Below are positions 24,041 through 36,120 of a stretch of 64,000 bases of DNA, piece after piece. Every line of letters starts with the position of its first letter. The stretch's first letter is position 1. A program made the position numbers and the translations under genes. The DNA lies in NCBI GenBank assembly GCA_963971285.1, contig OZ020246.1, positions 8,415,217 to 8,479,216 of the forward strand, given 5' to 3'. The notes under the pieces are model-generated. The model searched no databases and was not told where the DNA came from. It worked only from the letters and a program-made list of their open reading frames with translations. This DNA is from Astropecten irregularis (lineage: Eukaryota > Echinodermata > Asteroidea > Paxillosida > Astropectinidae).

Positions 24041-26270
24041 AGGTTCCAGGACGGGATCAGCTGTTTACGGGGAGGCCACTATTATAACATGCCCCGGAGT
24101 GGGTGGTGTACGGGCCGCAATCCTTGAGTTGGGCAAGGCGCAAGCCATCCTCGAAGCCATCATGTGCAGCTGCCACAGCAGACCTGTAATTGTGGATTGT
24201 AGGAACCTGAGTCCGGTGTGGAAAAATGCATGAATGGAACAGGTCTGATATCGCTGCTAGTGGTGGGTCGTTGGAGAGAGAGAGAGAGGCCAGAGGGTGC
24301 CTGGCCTATCTGGCATGACTGAGCCCCCTTGTCTCTTGTCCATTGTGGGGCCTTTCCAGGTTTCCCTATGCACAACTGCTGGGGCATTTGCCTCCCTGGT
24401 GCTTGATGCATGCCGCCGCCATTGCTGTTCTTGGGGTGACACAGGGTGTTGAAGATGCATGGCTATAGAGGTTTGAACATGTTGTGTCGGAGGGCTTGAC
24501 CAGCATTTTCAGTCCAGGGGGCAAATATCAATATCCTCCCTATTTTTTCCTTCCCCTACTGTTAAGTAAAGGAGTAATACACATTCACTTCCCTTGCTCC
24601 TGTACACCCCCACCCCCCTCCCCCAGTGGCTACGTTACTGGAGGGCAGTGTCCCTGGGTCCCTGGTTGCTGTTTGTGGGGAGGTAGGGATGCAGCCTGCA
24701 CTATGGTTGATTATCTGTTACTATCTTGGATTAAGCTGAATTGGAAAACCGTCAGCTGGTCCTCTTTTTGGCTGCCAGGAGGTGTTGGCAGAGGTGTTGA
24801 GCAACCTTGACAATTAAGTGTGCTCATATGGTCAGACTTGGCGCGACACTGTCAAGAGGTCTCATAGGTGGAGCCTGCATTGGGGGTTCGATTTGCCATG
24901 TTGGCAATCGGTCAGAGGCAGAGCCATGCGAAGGGCCAGGGCGGGTGTACCTGTAATACATATTGCCATGGGTTGGTCACTTGCTAGGGGCTAGAGAGGG
25001 GGCACTGATGGGGCTGAGGACAGGGACTGTTGGTAAAGGATTTGACCTCTTATGGATGGTCAAGATCCTGACTCAGCTTGTAGGGTCGGAGGTCATTTGG
25101 CCTCTGCCTTGTCTCGGGTACAGCCCATAATCAGGTAGGAGAGGATAACAATATCCTGGAGTGGGGTATCTTGTGGTCCTGTGGCTGGGTAGACACATGC
25201 ATGATGCAGGTGAGTGTCCCGTAAATCAATGGCATCGCCCAAGGAGGGACAAAACAGGATGGGACTAGGGTACGTCACTGTCCCGATTGTGAGGAAGAAA
25301 GTGGGCATAGAGCAGTCCTTCATCTAACTGGCTAGGGACTGGGAAGTTGGCCGGCCTGTTTGATCAGATGGGATGCTCATGGGTTCAAGGGAGTTACAAA
25401 TGGGTCAGAGTTGAGCGTACTCTTCCATCCTTTATGATGTCGCTCCCGAACCGAGCAAGGTGTTGTAGGCACTGTAGGATTGGTATCCCCATAGGGTTTT
25501 GTCTTTATCCCAGGGTACTGCCTATTAAAGATGGGCCCAGAGGCTAAAAGACACGATGAGTGTCTTTGAACAAAGCGTGTCCGACATTTTCTGGGGCAAT
25601 GTACCTGCCGGAAGGTCAAGAATCTGGACAATATCTCGTTGCTGGCTCTTGGAAGAAGTAAGGACATTGACAAAGTGAGCCACCTCATACAATGATGTGG
25701 AACGGTGGTTAGGTGTGGGATGCCGAAGTTCCTGTATGCTTCTCTGGTTGGAATTTTACGATAACTGGGGAGCATTGGACCGATGCAAGTCTATCATCTC
25801 CTATCTGCCATGGTAGTTCGGTGCGGGAGGAAGAGGACCAGTCCATTGGGTTCGCATCCAGGGTAGGTAGGGTGGGTGAGGGTGGTGGTGGTTTGAGGCC
25901 CGGTGGCGTAGTAGCCCAGATTTACTCCACAAGTCCAAATGGAATGTTCCGGGGTGCTGCAATGTCGATGCCAATTGCTAATGGGTGCTATAACATGATG
26001 TATTCTAGGCTTCTCTCTGATAAACAGTTGTGTTGTGCACTCCAACAAGCCCTGCGGCGATGGGCAAGAGACGAATGTGACAGGTGGAGGTAACCACTGG
26101 GAGTCACCAGTCTCAAACCCGCATGTAGGCGGCCTGGATAAGTAAGTCGTTCCCCACCTGACCCAGGATGACAGAGGAGAGCAGGCATTCCACCTGGCGA
26201 CTGAGCAGCCCTTTTCAGAGTAGTACTGCTCACCCTCACACGAGGGAAGGGGCAATAAAAGGAACTTCAA
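24041..26270. other. Unassigned GC-rich stretch, possibly the body of the same old element
   Basis: About 2.2 kb with the same G-rich plus strand as its left neighbour. Several open frames of 70-180 codons occur on both strands, but none shows a domain I recognise. It ends where the endonuclease of the LINE begins. Confidence 0.35.
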
Positions 26271-26339
26271 ACAAATATGCTCATCGCAATCATAAACCGG
26301 CCAGTCTACCGCGGCTGGCGGTTTCACCCCGCAAGCGGT

Positions 26340-29190
26340 CAGAACAAATGCAAAAGAAAGTGCAAAATGAAAAATGTGATATTTGGCACATGGAATGTGC
26401 GCACCCTCATGGACAGAAAAGCCTCATCGAAGCCCGAGAGAAGAACTGCCCTCATAGCGAGAGAATTAGTTCGCTACAGAGTTGACATTGCTGCCCTCAG
26501 CAAGACCAGACTCGCCGAAGAAGGATCTATAGCAGAACCGAAAGGAGGCTACACCTTCTTCTGGAGGGGCAATTGGCAAAGGACGAAGACAGAATCCACG
26601 GGGTAGGCCTGGCCACCAAGACCTTGCTCTGTAAGCAGCAAGCAGACCTGTGAGTGAGCAGCTGATGAAACTTCGTTTCCCCCTCAACCCCTCTCGACAT
26701 GTCACAGTCATCAGCGCATACGCACCCACTCTCACCAGCAGCGATGAAGTAAAGGAGGCCTTCTACGATAAACTGAAAGCGCTCGTGATGGATGTTCCCC
26801 AAGCGACAAACTCTTCATCCTCGGGGATTTCAACGCAAGGGTCGGGGCTGACAGTGGCAACTGGAGAGATTTGCTGGGACCTCACGGCACAGGAAAGCTT
26901 AACTCCAATGGCCTCATGCTGCTGAGTTTCTGTGCGAAAACGACATGACCATCACCAACACTATATTTCGCCAGGCGGACAAATTCAAGACAACCTGGAT
27001 GCACCCCAGATCCAAACAGTGGCAAATGATTGACTTTGCCATCTGCCGTAGACGGGACATCCGTGACGTCAGAATCAGTGTGTTGGACCGATCACCGCCT
27101 TGTCAGAACTATCCTGTCACTGCACATCACCCAGACACATCGCAAGACTCCAAAAGTCTGCAGGCCAACTTTTGTCGTCGCACGACCCATGCAGCCAGAA
27201 CAGCGTGATGCCTTTGCGAATGACCTGGATGACAGGCTGCCCAAGGACCTCTGAGGAGTGTGTAAAACATGCTACAACGATCGTTGTGGCGACGTATACA
27301 TGAGTTTCTGGTCTCAATCTGTACTTGCGTGTTTAGGAATATCTTGCTATGATTTGGTGCAGGCAACCTTAAGGAATATTCAGTCAGAATCATTCATAAC
27401 TTGCTCAACGTGACATGTCACATTTCTTACCGCAAAATCTGCATTGAAGCAGACCGAAACCCACGGTACCGTGAGCCTGACTTTACTGCACCAAATACAC
27501 ACATTGTACGTACGACATGTAGGCTTGCACTTCCTGCCCGATTACGAATTCGCGACTGTGTACTTCACTGGTGCACTTCATATGCTTTGAATGGTGTGGC
27601 GCAGATACTAATCGTGGAATTTTCTGGATGCAGCATGGGCCAGGCCATGTGGTGTGCATGATGCATCATACGTGATATGTTTACGTCTTCTTTCGTGCGA
27701 TCGTCGCTTTCGGGAAGCTGTTCACAATATTTTTTAAATCAAGTTTGCAAAAAGTTTGTTTCTACTTGGCAAAATGAACCAAAAAATGACTGAAATTCAA
27801 GTATGTATTATAGAGTTTACACTTTTGGGTTGTTTATTCATTGGGCAAATGTCAGTGACTCTACTTTTTAAAATATTGATTTCGTTATACCGTTTTTGAA
27901 ATGTTTAAAACTGGATGGCTAGATGTAAAGCGGGAGCCCGGAAATCCCGGAAATTTTAATGCACAGCACTAGTTGCCCGACCAAGTTTGTGAACCTGATA
28001 CGCCACGACGACATGACCGGGCAAGTGCTTTCGGGCAGAGAGGCATCGGAGCCATTCAACATCACCAATGGTGTTAAGCAAGGTTGTGTGTTAGCTCCCA
28101 CCCTCTTCAACCTATTCTTCACCTGCCTGCTCAACTATGCTGTCAGAGACCTTGAGCACGGGGTGTACCTGCGTTATAGACTGGGCGGTTCTCTGTTTGA
28201 CCTGCAGCAACTGACAGCGAAGACGAAGACCATAAGAAGGATCGTCCTTGAGGCACTGTTCGCTGATGACTGTGCGCTCATGACCCGCAAGGAGCTCAAC
28301 CTCCAAGTCGTCACTGACAAATTCACAGAAGCCTCTCGCATTTTCGGTCTCACCATCAGTCTCGGCAAGACCAAGGTCCTGTTCCAAACTGCACCTGCCT
28401 CCGCTGTCAATCCTCCCTCCATCTCCATCGAGGGCACCCAGCTGAGGACAGTGGACGCGACTTCAAATACCTAGGTAGTGTCATCAGCAGCGACAGAAGC
28501 CTGGACAAGGAGATCAACGCCAGGATCTGTAAGGCCAGTCAAGCGCTGGGCCGTCTGAGGACACGCGTCCTGAACCAGCATAACATCAGGTGATCCACTA
28601 AGCTCAAGGTGTACAGGGCTGTTGTCATCACCAGCCTTCTCTACGGATGTGAGACATGGACCTTGTAAAGAAAGCACCTGAAGCAGCTCGAGCGGTTCCA
28701 CATGCAAAGCCTGCGGTCAATCCTGAGCATCAAGTGGCAAGTCCTTGACATGGCAGAGTCAACAAGCATCGAAGCCATGATCCTCGAGTGTTGACTTCAT
28801 TCGGTGGGACATGTCATCAGGATGAGTGACGATAGGCTGCCAAAACAACTCATGTATGACGAGCTTGCTTCTGGAAGACGTCGGCAAGGCAGGCCTAACA
28901 TGCGATAAAAAGACTGCCTTCAGCCAGCCTGAAATATGCCAGTATCAAATCCAAGGAGCTTGAGCTATGTTCACAGGACAGGATTGAGTGGCCAGCCCTC
29001 ACCAGACAAGCCAAAGTCACATTCGAGGAGAGGTTGCAGAGGCCCGGGAGAGACGGTCTCTTCCCCTGTCCCAAGTGTTCCCCCGCCTGCAAGTCGAGGA
29101 TTGGACTCACCAGCCACCTTCGAGCCCACGGCAGACGGGAGACAAGCTGATGAAGCAGTCATCGTTGATTTCGATGGACAACCAAGAGAA
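26340..29190 (+). mobile_element. Broken non-LTR retrotransposon (LINE, endonuclease + reverse transcriptase)
   Basis: The plus strand shows the N-terminal apurinic-type endonuclease (FGTWNVRTLMD near 26,380, DIAALSKTRLAEEG near 26,490, VISAYAPT near 26,710, LGDFNARVG-like near 26,820, TTWMHPRSKQWQMIDF near 26,990). The reverse transcriptase follows (GVKQGCVLAPTLFNLFF near 28,075, ALFADDCALM near 28,255, YLGSVISSDRSLDKEINARI near 28,470, LLYGCETWTL near 28,640). A C-terminal C2H2 finger-like CPKC...H...H motif lies near 29,070-29,135. This order fits the RTE/jockey-like LINEs common in marine invertebrates. Frameshifts and stops interrupt the frame several times, and the first third of the RT is missing, replaced by 27,255-27,970. 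Not active. Confidence 0.88.
27255..27970. mobile_element. Insertion inside the LINE, related to the hAT-like element at 53.5 kb
   Basis: This 0.7-kb block breaks the LINE between its endonuclease and its RT. It shares sequence in inverted orientation with 53,540-53,950: TTTCTACTTGGCAAAATG here against CATTTTGCCAAGTAGAAA there, and the ACGTCTTCTT and CACGTGAT-like words. Its right end, GCACAGCACTA at 27,961, resembles the GCCCAGCACTA terminus of that element. The matching left terminus was not found, so the copy is truncated or rearranged. Confidence 0.5.
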
Positions 29191-29199
29191 GACAATCAT

Positions 29200-30450
29200 G
29201 ACTGCTGAGGTTGTGGCGGTGACATCACCATTGGGCTCTCTGGGTCCTGACAGTGTAATTTTGCGTGATTGCCGTCGGTAGTGTGCCATGCCCGGTAGTG
29301 TTCGGACTGGTGTGGCCATTGAGCAGATGTATGTGGGGACCCTCACAGCTTTCCGTTCCAGTACGATAGCGGCTCCAGGGTAGTAGAGATAATAGTACTG
29401 AACCACTTTGAATACATGTCCTTATCAATGTGTGATGTTCCTATGCTCATAATTACTGTTGTAATACTGTTGTCGGTGACTGCCGGTGGAAGTGGGCCAA
29501 GCCTGGTAGTGTTGTATGGGCTGGCATAGCCATTGTGGGAGTGGTCGAGCAATATAGCAAGGGATGCTCCTGGCATTGACGGTTGGTGATGACTATTGGA
29601 GTGAGGCCGAGGGGTGGGATACCGACCGGTCGGTCTGCCCCATTGGAGCCGCAGCTGAGAGATGGGGCTGCGCATGCAGAAGTGTCTTGACGTCCTGGCA
29701 GCAAGCACTCACACTAGATGCTGCTGTATTGACGACTTGCAGCTGCCAATGGTGTATGCAGATGCACGTGGAGCTCTCTGCAACTTTCTACACGGGTATA
29801 GCAGTACAATAGCAAGGCATGTACATGGTATTACTGATAAAATGAAATGAGTTGAAAGCCAGTGAGTGGAAGCAGGTCAGGACCGGTAGTGTTGTATGTG
29901 CTAGCCAGTGTGGCTCCCGCTGCTTTCTCTCCACTCGAGTGGTGACAGACAATCTAGTCTGAGAGATGGGTTACCGATCCGCTGGTGATGGCTGGTGGCA
30001 GCGGGCTGGGCCTGGTCATGTTGTCCGGGCTGGTATGGCTGTTGAGTGGTATGTGTGGGAACCTCTGCAGCTTTCCGCTCTCTACAGCCGGGCTGAGCAG
30101 TGGTAAGGTCATATCATCGTTCTTGCCCACTAATGGCTAGGGCCTCTATACATCCCTCGATTGGACAGAGCAGTGGTAAGGGTGTGTCACTTTTCTTGTC
30201 CACTGATGGCTAAGGCCTTTGTGCTGAAGTCCATAGTCTTTCCTTCACTGCTCCCGTAGGGCCAAACAGTAGTGAGCCTCCTCTTCTTTACTCTGGTAAT
30301 GGCTGACGGAAGCAAGCTACCGACGGCTTATTAGGCCTCTTTGAGTGACGAGACATGAAGCCTATTCGTGGAGCACCGGATTCCTTTTATTCATCAGGTG
30401 GCACCGACAAGCAAGGAATGAGTTTCCATTCCTGCAATGACGGTTTTAGG
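29200..30450. repeat. Degenerate internal repeats, no gene
   Basis: A diverged motif recurs at intervals of about 200-600 bp: GGTAGTGTTCGGACTGGTGT near 29,294, GGTAGTGTTGTATGGGCTGG near 29,504, GGTAGTGTTGTATGTGCTAG near 29,885 and GGTCATGTTGTCCGGGCTGG near 30,012. The later part repeats GGGCTGAGCAGTGGTAAGG-like words (30,090 and 30,165). It looks like an old tandem repeat or part of a transposon; no coding signal. Confidence 0.5.
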
Positions 30451-31500
30451 CCTTTATACATTAAGGAGTGTACAAACCTGGACCAATGCGAGTATCCCCA
30501 GTAATACACCTATCCAGTAGGACATGCCCACCAAAGCAACAGCCAAGCTACAGTGCACACAAAAGTAAACTCACTGAAAAATGTGTAGTAAAGAATACAA
30601 CAAATTCAAACGTTAAGTCAGACAAAATGGCGGCAATTTGTCAGACATTAAATAACGTGTTGTGATTGGTCAATTTGTCCAGGGGCATGGCCTACTGGAT
30701 CATTGTATTGATGTCCAAAGCCACAAACATGGCACTCACCAGGACTGCCTTGCCATTGACTAATATTCATACAGTCAAAAGTGTTGGAGTGCACTGGATC
30801 AGGCATGTCAGAAACACTGCCAACAATTTGATCAAATTTAATTGGCTGAAGCAGTGCTTGAGGCCCCACTGAGCTGCTACTTGGCACTCAGGTAAATGTA
30901 GAGCTAGGGTGGGCCCAACCCCAAATGATATGCACTTTTTGCAATGATCAGAGACGGGGCCCTTTGCAACAGGCAACCCCCTCTCCCTCCCCACAGGAGG
31001 TGTGTAGTCAACCGGGGAGTAGTCGACACAGGGTGTTTTACGTGATGGTGACTGGGCCAAAGAAATAAGAGTTGAATTTGAATGGATCTCATCCAAAGCC
31101 TGAAACATTTCACTTCACCTACTATAGACTACTAACCAAGATAAAAGGTCAGGAATGATTTATAAGAAAAGGAGAAACAAATCACATGTTGACGAACAGG
31201 AGAAGATAGAAGAAAAAAAAACATACTTCATACACTACTGAGGAATCTTTTCACATTACATCAAAGAATGGAGAATGACATCAGATCAGGTGCGAAGAAA
31301 GGAAAAACCAATTTGTAATCAGACTGTTTTACAAATTCCTTGAACAGGGTACATAATTATACCTTAAGAAGTTAAGATAGCTTCAGGCCGTGTAACTTAA
31401 CAATATAACAAAGAAGGGAGAATGACATCAGGTGGTGAAGAAAGGAAAAACCAATTTGTGACCTGACTGGATTACAAATTACATGCATACGGCGAGTGGG
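30451..31500. other. Non-coding stretch with a short duplicated block
   Basis: No recognisable gene. Two related blocks, about 31,260-31,345 and 31,400-31,475, share GGAGAATGACATCAG and GAAGAAAGGAAAAACCAATT. They may be further duplicated pieces of the exon-bearing unit to the right, but no splice-bounded open block was found in them. Confidence 0.45.
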
Positions 31501-31535
31501 AAAGAGAAAAACATCCTTGAATAGGCCACACATAC

Positions 31536-34500
31536 CTTAAAATAAACCACTTGCCAGGCATTAAAAGTCAACATCCAGTTCCAGTCAAGGCTGCTTGACA
31601 CGTCTCCCCTGATTCCAGCCACCGACTAGAATGATAGAAATGAACCATGCATCACAATCAATAAATATTCACTGTTCTCTTCCAAGGTTTTTTTGTAGAT
31701 AAATATACTGGGGTTGTCGTTGATAATGGAATGGATTATGGGACCCCTTAAAGGTAATATCATACTTTGGTTTTTATCAAAGAAATACAAATTCATGGGC
31801 AAAAATATCAACACAGATACAGTAACAGTCATCTGTGAACATTTCAGTCCCATACGATGCCCAATTTTTGAGAAAACAGTGAAAAACAGCCACAGTATTT
31901 CTTAAGTCTTTTCTCTTTTATTTTTGATCTTTTAAAAGATCAAGAAGATTTTTGGTCGTTGTTTTACTCATTTCTGGATAAATACACCATTTCAAGCAGA
32001 ACATTTTTAACGATCTTCATCTTCATACCCTGTAAGTTCTCCGTAAATCTGTGAACATTTCTGTTTTGGTTTCTTTCCAAAGTATGATACTACCTTTAAA
32101 TGAATCTATTTGCTGTTTGGTGAATTTCAGAAACCTCGTTCATTTTTAGACATTTTTCTTTCCAAAATGACTCATTTAATCTGATATTTTTAATAATAAT
32201 AATATAGATTTACAAAGCACACATATAATCCACCCTGCTGGATACGTGTTCAAGATGCAGCAAACGTGAAATATGGAAGTATTGAACAAAATAAGTAGTC
32301 ACTGAAAACTTGTGTCACTGATTGGTTTTGAGTTGTGAAATCTTTCAATTTAAATTGTGAATTGTCACACTAATACATGCTTCCACTTGTTTAAGGTCAT
32401 AAGAATTAATTGCTGAAAGTGTCGTGTAACAATAAAGGGCATTGCCTTGGATGTTATCATTGTATTCATCAGTAAGAAATATAGGGCATTTACGAAACGG
32501 ATGCTCAGGCTCAGTCTCAGGCTCTGGCTCCATTTTGTGAATCCAAATAACGGGTATCAAAATTGAGGCTTTTGGCTGCGGGTCTGAAGTAGATTCTCTA
32601 GTTTGAAAAGGAAAACAGAGCTTCAGCTTCAATGAAAATCCACAACCTATATTTTCAGCATATGGATGCCAGAGCTGGAGCCTGAGCCTTAGCCTCCATT
32701 TTGTAAACGCCCATTGATTAATTGATAATAAAGCAATGAATGAATTTTCTGTCTAGACTAGAAACAAATGAGAGACAACAAATCATTACTTGACCAGGAT
32801 AGATACCTCAAGATAAACACCAGGCCATGTAACAGTCAACATCCAGTTCCAGAGTCTAGGTTGCTTGTTACATCTCCCTGATTCCCGCTGTCTCCTGTAA
32901 TGCAACATTCACTCATCATTCAGTTTGTGAAGCAAATCCACAAGATTGTCTTCAAAGTACATACATGTATCAATGAATACAAGAATAAGCTACAGTGATG
33001 GTCATGTGTCATCACCGTTTTAAATGGTTTTGTTTTATACAAATTTTACGTTTCAATAAAAGAAGTGTTTTTTTAAAGATTAAAAGAAAGTACAGTTTAA
33101 AGGTAGTATCATACTTTGGTAAGAAACTAGAACAGAAATGTTCACAGATTTACGTATAAGTTACAGGGTATGAAGATGGTGGCGGTAGAAACATTTACCG
33201 TTAAAATATTTCCGCCTGAAATGATGTATCTATCCAGAAATTAGTAAAACAACGACCAAAAATCTTTTTGATCTTTTAAAAGATCAAAAATAAAAGAGAA
33301 AAGACTTAAGAAATAGGCCTACTGTGGCTGTTTTTCACTGTTTTCTCAAAAATTGGGCACCGTATGGGACTAAAGTTTTCACAGATGACTGTTAAGTATC
33401 TGTCTTGATATTTTTGCCCATGAATCTGTATTTCTTTGATAAAAACCAAAGTATGATATTACCTTTAATAAAGTTTGTCAATCGTGTTTTAACCTTTGAT
33501 TGTGCAACAAAAGGCAAGAAATACACAAGTACATTTAGCCCATAGGCAAGTAATAATCCACAGACAAAATCTTGAGTTCCAGAGAGTTAGTTCACACATG
33601 GAGGAAGGAAGAGACTGAAACAGAGGGTGAGTGTACCTGTATAGTGCCTTGCTAATCTTGTTTGCTTCTATCTTGACTTGATCGCTGCGGCAAACATTCC
33701 AATCCTCTTCGCATCTTGTGAATGCAACCACCGAAGCTAACAGGCGACACCCAGGGTCTTGAGAATGTTCACAGCTGAAAGGGAATGGTTAACCTACCTC
33801 AGTAAACATGCAGTCTTGTAACCTGGCCTCTACTGCATTTGAACTTGAATGTTGTGGCAAACATGCTAATCCTCCTTTCATCTTGTGAAAGCATCCAGCG
33901 AGGCTAACAGGAGACATCCGGCATCTTGAGCATATTCACAACTGAAGGGGAATGGTTATTAAACATTCCTTGGTGAACATGCAGTCTTTAACCCCAGCCT
34001 CTACATGAAATGCATGATGATTATTATTGGTTCTTGCATCTGCCAGGCGGGTCTATTGAAGAATTACAAATTATGCTACAGAAAACTACACACAAGTGAG
34101 GTGTTGTATACTTGTGAGGACTAGACAGCATGCAATATTTTACTTCTATTTTACCTCCACTTTGCTATGCCAGAGTCTAAAGGGATACGATCATGTAGGT
34201 CCCCTAAGTCTACATATATTTAAAGTGTGAAGTTTTATGTGAAATGTTTCCTGGTCCTGAAATATTTTTACAACTTTTCATGAATGACTATCAATCATTT
34301 GATGATAAAGTCCATACTGGACCCTTCTACATTTTGTGGGAGAATCATTTTTCGAAATAAACAGTAAATGCCCATCTAGAATTTATCTATCAAATGTAAA
34401 GGAGTGTGATAGGCAATTAAAAGGTTAGACCGGTAATTTACCTTTTTGAGAGTGAACAATTCCAAGACCACTTGCTTCTCCTTGGCATGATAGAACTGTT

Positions 34501-36120
34501 GTTGTGGAATGTATGCCATTTCCCGTCATCTGGTAAAATAAAATAAAACTTGTTTATAACTTGAAGTGTCAAAATATAATCCCAAGCTACATTAACAGTG
34601 ACCATTTCAAATGATTTAAGTCTTATTTGTAACCCTTTCAGTCCCTTGCCTTTCTTTTAGAGTAGACTGAGGTGCAGAAACGAACAGTCATAGGATGACA
34701 GTATTTCTTTCTGGTACTTTTACAGGTCAAATTCAAAACCCCTTCCTTGTGACTTATACACGATGTGTTGTTATCAGCAAATGTGTGTACATGAATTACT
34801 TCTTATTTACTATTCATCCATAGTCAAGTTTTCTTTTAGTCCATTTGTTCCCTTGCACCAGTAGCATTCGCCCCACACATAGGGCTGTATTGATGGCTCT
34901 CTTTTAAAATCTGTCTCTCTCTGGTCGCCATTCACAGCCCTACTTCAAGGCATGATTTAAACGAGCGAGATCTAAAGAGTAGAATTGGGACAAGCTTTCA
35001 ATTTCAATATCTTCTCATCTTCTGGACAATTTCACTTAAACTTTCTTTCTTATTCCTCAGACTTTGATTTTTCACACCAGCCCCGTAAAGTTTTCCAAAA
35101 CTCTACAATTTCCCGTGTATTTCACCGTCAAAATTCCATGTTGTGGAATGATGACGACAGTGAACTTCGCCATATTGAAAAATTACGAGTACCAGCGAAG
35201 CAACGCTTCGTGCGTCTCATTTCAGGGCACCCAAAGCGACATGCACATTATGTATGTTAATTTTGTGACATAGCCTACATATGAAGTGATCGCCTGTCAG
35301 GTGACTAAACTTCTGACACATGAAGCGTTGCCCCAATAATACTCATCATTTTGCTCTTTGGATCTCCACGTTTAAGTCATCGCATTGAATTAATGGCTGA
35401 GAATAGCGACCAGATTTGAAAAGAGAGCCAAGCCCTAAGGCTATGTGTGGGGCTACATAGTACATTCATCAGACACGTCGATCTCAGACCTGGGCCGGGG
35501 GTTAGTTGCGATGATCGTAACCCTAGGTCTAACATGGGGACTGGGACCTAAGGTCCCAGTCCCCATGTTACATGGCATGTAGGTCCCGGTCCCCATGTCA
35601 GACTAGGCTAGGGTTACGATCATCGCAACTAGGCCGGGGGTATGATCCTGTAGCTGGGTTGTACTTCCATATATGTTTGTGCACAAATACATACATTCAT
35701 GAAAACATGGGGGTGATGTACCCCCGTACCCACCCCCCCCCCCCCCCCCCCGCATGCCCCGCCCCCCACAATGTCAATGTTTCCCATTCAATTGATAGTG
35801 ATACTCACAACCCAAATTGACGTCAATTACAACTGTGTCCTTTCTGTACTGACTGTACTGTCTGTTACACTGACACGTACTTGTAAAATGAGCAGCTCTT
35901 ATTTCAAAATGTTTTCGCCGACTTCGCGTATCCAACCGTAGGCCTACATAACATGTGTGCCAAGTACAAGAATGGAATTTAAAAATGGCGCCCAGCCACG
36001 GCATACGGCATGCATAATGGAATGCCTAATGGGCTAGGCTAGTGCAGAAATTTTGGGTGATTTGTTTCGAGGAAATAAGATTGCCTCACCGTATAATAAA
36101 CAGTCCAGGATGGCCTCCAT
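31536..36120 (-). CDS. Candidate multi-exon gene, cysteine-rich product of unknown family
   Basis: Five minus-strand blocks have GT-AG borders and join in frame: 36,120-36,090 (ATG; MEAILDCLLY, donor CG|GTGAGG, exit phase 1), 34,529-34,442 (acceptor ATTTTACCAG; DGKWHTFHNNSSIMPRRSKW then SWNCSLSK; exit phase 2), 33,774-33,637 (acceptor CCCTTTCAG; CEHSQDPGCRLLASVVAFTR, CEEDWNVC..., ending KALY; exit phase 2), 32,894-32,807 (RQRESGRCNKQPRLWNWMLT..., ending GVYLE; phase 0) and 31,625-31,536 (SVAGIRGDVSSSLDWNWMLT..., ending VVYFK; phase 0). The phases fit at every junction. The last two blocks are a duplicated pair. The product has about eight cysteines and NNSS glycosylation sites but no visible signal peptide. 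The 3' end and any 5' exons are not located. TTAA MITEs lie in two introns. A distant likeness to GDNF-receptor/GAS1 cysteine spacing is speculative. Confidence 0.45.
31748..32099 (+). mobile_element. TTAA MITE family A, copy 1 (full length)
   Basis: Reference copy. TTAA, then AGGTAATATCATACTTTGGT at the left and ACCAAAGTATGATACTACCT-type sequence (here with one change) before TTAA at the right, about 350 bp in all. Inside lies the conserved palindromic core GATCTTTTAAAAGATC. Non-coding. Sits in an intron of the candidate gene. TTAA targets are used by piggyBac and Kolobok; AGG-type termini fit Kolobok better, from memory. Confidence 0.9.
33097..33468 (-). mobile_element. TTAA MITE family A, copy 2 (full length, inverted)
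   Basis: Starts TTAAAGGTAGTATCATACTT and ends ATGATATTACCTTTAA. Lies in the intron between the third and fourth blocks of the candidate gene. Confidence 0.9.
33850..33941 (-). pseudogene. Dead duplicate of the third exon of the candidate gene
   Basis: A tandem copy of the 33,637-33,774 exon region, including the CATTCCCCTTCAG acceptor. It reads CEYAQDAGCLLLASLDAFTR and then hits TGA where the active copy has a Cys codon, with a further TAG where the copy has Trp. Flanking intron sequence is duplicated too (AACATGCAGTCTT before both), so the duplication spans about 165 bp. Confidence 0.55.
34870..35453. mobile_element. Non-autonomous DNA transposon with ~60-bp terminal inverted repeats
   Basis: Left arm begins GCCCCACACATAGGGCTG and contains GGCTCTCTTTTAAAATCTG and CTGGTCGCCATTCACAGCC. 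The right arm (35,394-35,453) is its diverged complement, ending CTATGTGTGGGGC. The 584-bp element has a unique, non-coding middle. No clear target duplication (TAGCATTC left, TACATAGT right). Confidence 0.7.
35503..35631. repeat. Three-armed palindrome
   Basis: A left arm (35,503-35,550: TAGTTGCGATGATCGTAACC, then ACATGGGGACTGGGACCTA) is followed at once by a perfect complement of its last 19 bases (35,531-35,569 forms a 19-bp hairpin with a 1-nt loop). A second, longer complement follows at 35,580-35,631. The middle arm could pair with only one of its neighbours at a time. Confidence 0.9.
35733..35751. repeat. Poly-C tract (19 C)
   Basis: An unbroken run of 19 C followed by GCATGCCCCGCCCCCC. 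Length in an assembly is unreliable for such runs. Confidence 0.9.

Larger units (their letters stand above)
34530..36089. other. Putative first intron of the candidate gene; holds structured non-coding DNA
   Basis: No further exon was recognised here. The stretch contains the inverted-repeat element at 34,870-35,453, the three-armed palindrome at 35,503-35,631 and the C tract at 35,733-35,751. Confidence 0.4.

Noticed and set aside
29071-29135. Stand-alone C2H2 zinc-finger gene
   Set aside because: The CPKC...H...H motif is the C-terminal part of the LINE protein, in the expected place for that family.
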